DNA of 53,942 bases from Balneolaceae bacterium. GTDB taxonomy: Bacteria > Bacteroidota > Rhodothermia > Balneolales > Balneolaceae. The translations under genes and the position numbers were made by a program. The notes beneath the pieces are model-generated. The model worked only from the letters and a program-made list of their open reading frames with translations. It was not told where the DNA came from and did no database searches. The DNA is taken from the NCBI GenBank assembly GCA_007694095.1, contig RECI01000199.1, positions 1 through 53,942 of the forward strand. The letters are read 5' to 3'. Shown here in pieces: positions 53,702 to 53,942 of this stretch (positions are counted from its first letter, which is position 1; each line of letters opens with the position of its first letter).

Positions 53702-53938
53702 ATGAACTGGCAGGAACATATCGTATCTGATAAAAAAATATTGATGGGTAAACCGACCATCAAAGGAACGCGCATTTCTATTGAGCTGATCCTTGAACTA
53801 TTGTCAGCCGGGTGGACCGAAGTTATGATACTTGAAAGCTATCCAAATATTACCGATCAGGATTTAAAAGCAGTGTTTTCTTATTTGAAAGAGGGGTTGG
53901 AAAATGAAATGTATTTGTCTTTATCAGATGAAAGCTGA
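53702..53938 (+). CDS. DUF433 domain protein, putative antitoxin
   Basis: 78-aa DUF433 protein with a complete domain: I-L-M-G-K-P-T-I-K-G-T-R-I-S-I-E-L-I-L-E-L-L-S-A-G-W near residues 13-38 and the helix-turn-helix-like L-E-S-Y-P-N-I-T-D-Q-D-L-K-A-V-F-S-Y-L. Such proteins are commonly paired with a DUF5615 PIN-like toxin encoded immediately downstream. Here the TGA stop shares its last base with an ATG at 53938 (TGATGAA), just before the window ends, as expected for an overlapping toxin start. The pair itself cannot be confirmed from this window. Confidence 0.85.
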   Translation: MNWQEHIVSDKKILMGKPTIKGTRISIELILELLSAGWTEVMILESYPNITDQDLKAVFSYLKEGLENEMYLSLSDES

Positions 53939-53942
53939 TGAA

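Overview
The window reads as a stretch of core chromosome from a Gram-negative bacterium of the Bacteroidota in the broad sense, perhaps the Balneola/Rhodothermus side. The assignment is inference. It rests on a BamA/Skp outer-membrane assembly locus, a purN-purH-mreBCD-mrdA-rodA block, weak or absent Shine-Dalgarno sequences, several GTG/TTG starts, and a few upstream octamers matching the Bacteroidota -7 promoter box TAnnTTTG. No rRNA, tRNA, CRISPR array, prophage or intact transposase gene was found.

Layout. 1-13.5 kb: mltG (+) converges on a minus-strand series: a periplasmic-binding-fold lipoprotein-activator-like protein, guaA, a tight efp-accB-accC-gcvH run, an NSS-type sodium symporter, a metG/glycan-debranching-enzyme pair with an ATGA overlap, and a SpoU methyltransferase. 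13.6-21 kb: a secreted alpha/beta hydrolase and a GMC oxidoreductase (+), then a minus-strand paaZ-HAD phosphatase-RNase D run. 21-38 kb: a long plus-strand series: glycerophosphodiesterase, pyrG-nudix-amidohydrolase-nadE, mltD-ctpA-PHP-ribH, then uppS-bamA and three skp/ompH paralogues ending in a strong intrinsic terminator. 38-40.5 kb: a roughly 480-bp gene-less insertion-like element with terminal inverted repeats, a phosphatidylcholine-synthase-type CDP-alcohol transferase, and an orphan VWA protein. 40.5-49 kb: rnhB (+) converging on the rod-shape operon (mreB-mreC-mreD-mrdA-rodA, minus), preceded by purN-purH. 49-54 kb: recA-recX-AI-2E-family permease (minus), a kynureninase-like PLP enzyme, and a DUF433 antitoxin-type gene at the right edge.

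The dominant theme is envelope construction. MltG, MltD, PBP2, RodA and MreBCD build and trim peptidoglycan. UppS supplies undecaprenyl diphosphate. BamA, the Skp paralogues and a tail-specific protease look after outer-membrane and periplasmic proteins. Pcs would add phosphatidylcholine. Around this sit housekeeping metabolic genes (GMP, CTP, NAD, purine, riboflavin, fatty-acid initiation, glycine cleavage carrier).

I did not find a clear new multi-gene system. The items most worth a second look are the inverted-repeat element whose edge coincides with the pcs stop codon, the in-frame ctpA/PHP junction with a single stop codon, two unexplained operator-like dyads (upstream of recA, and between paaZ and the glycerophosphodiesterase gene), the lone paaZ, and the DUF433 gene whose stop codon overlaps a new ATG as the window ends.
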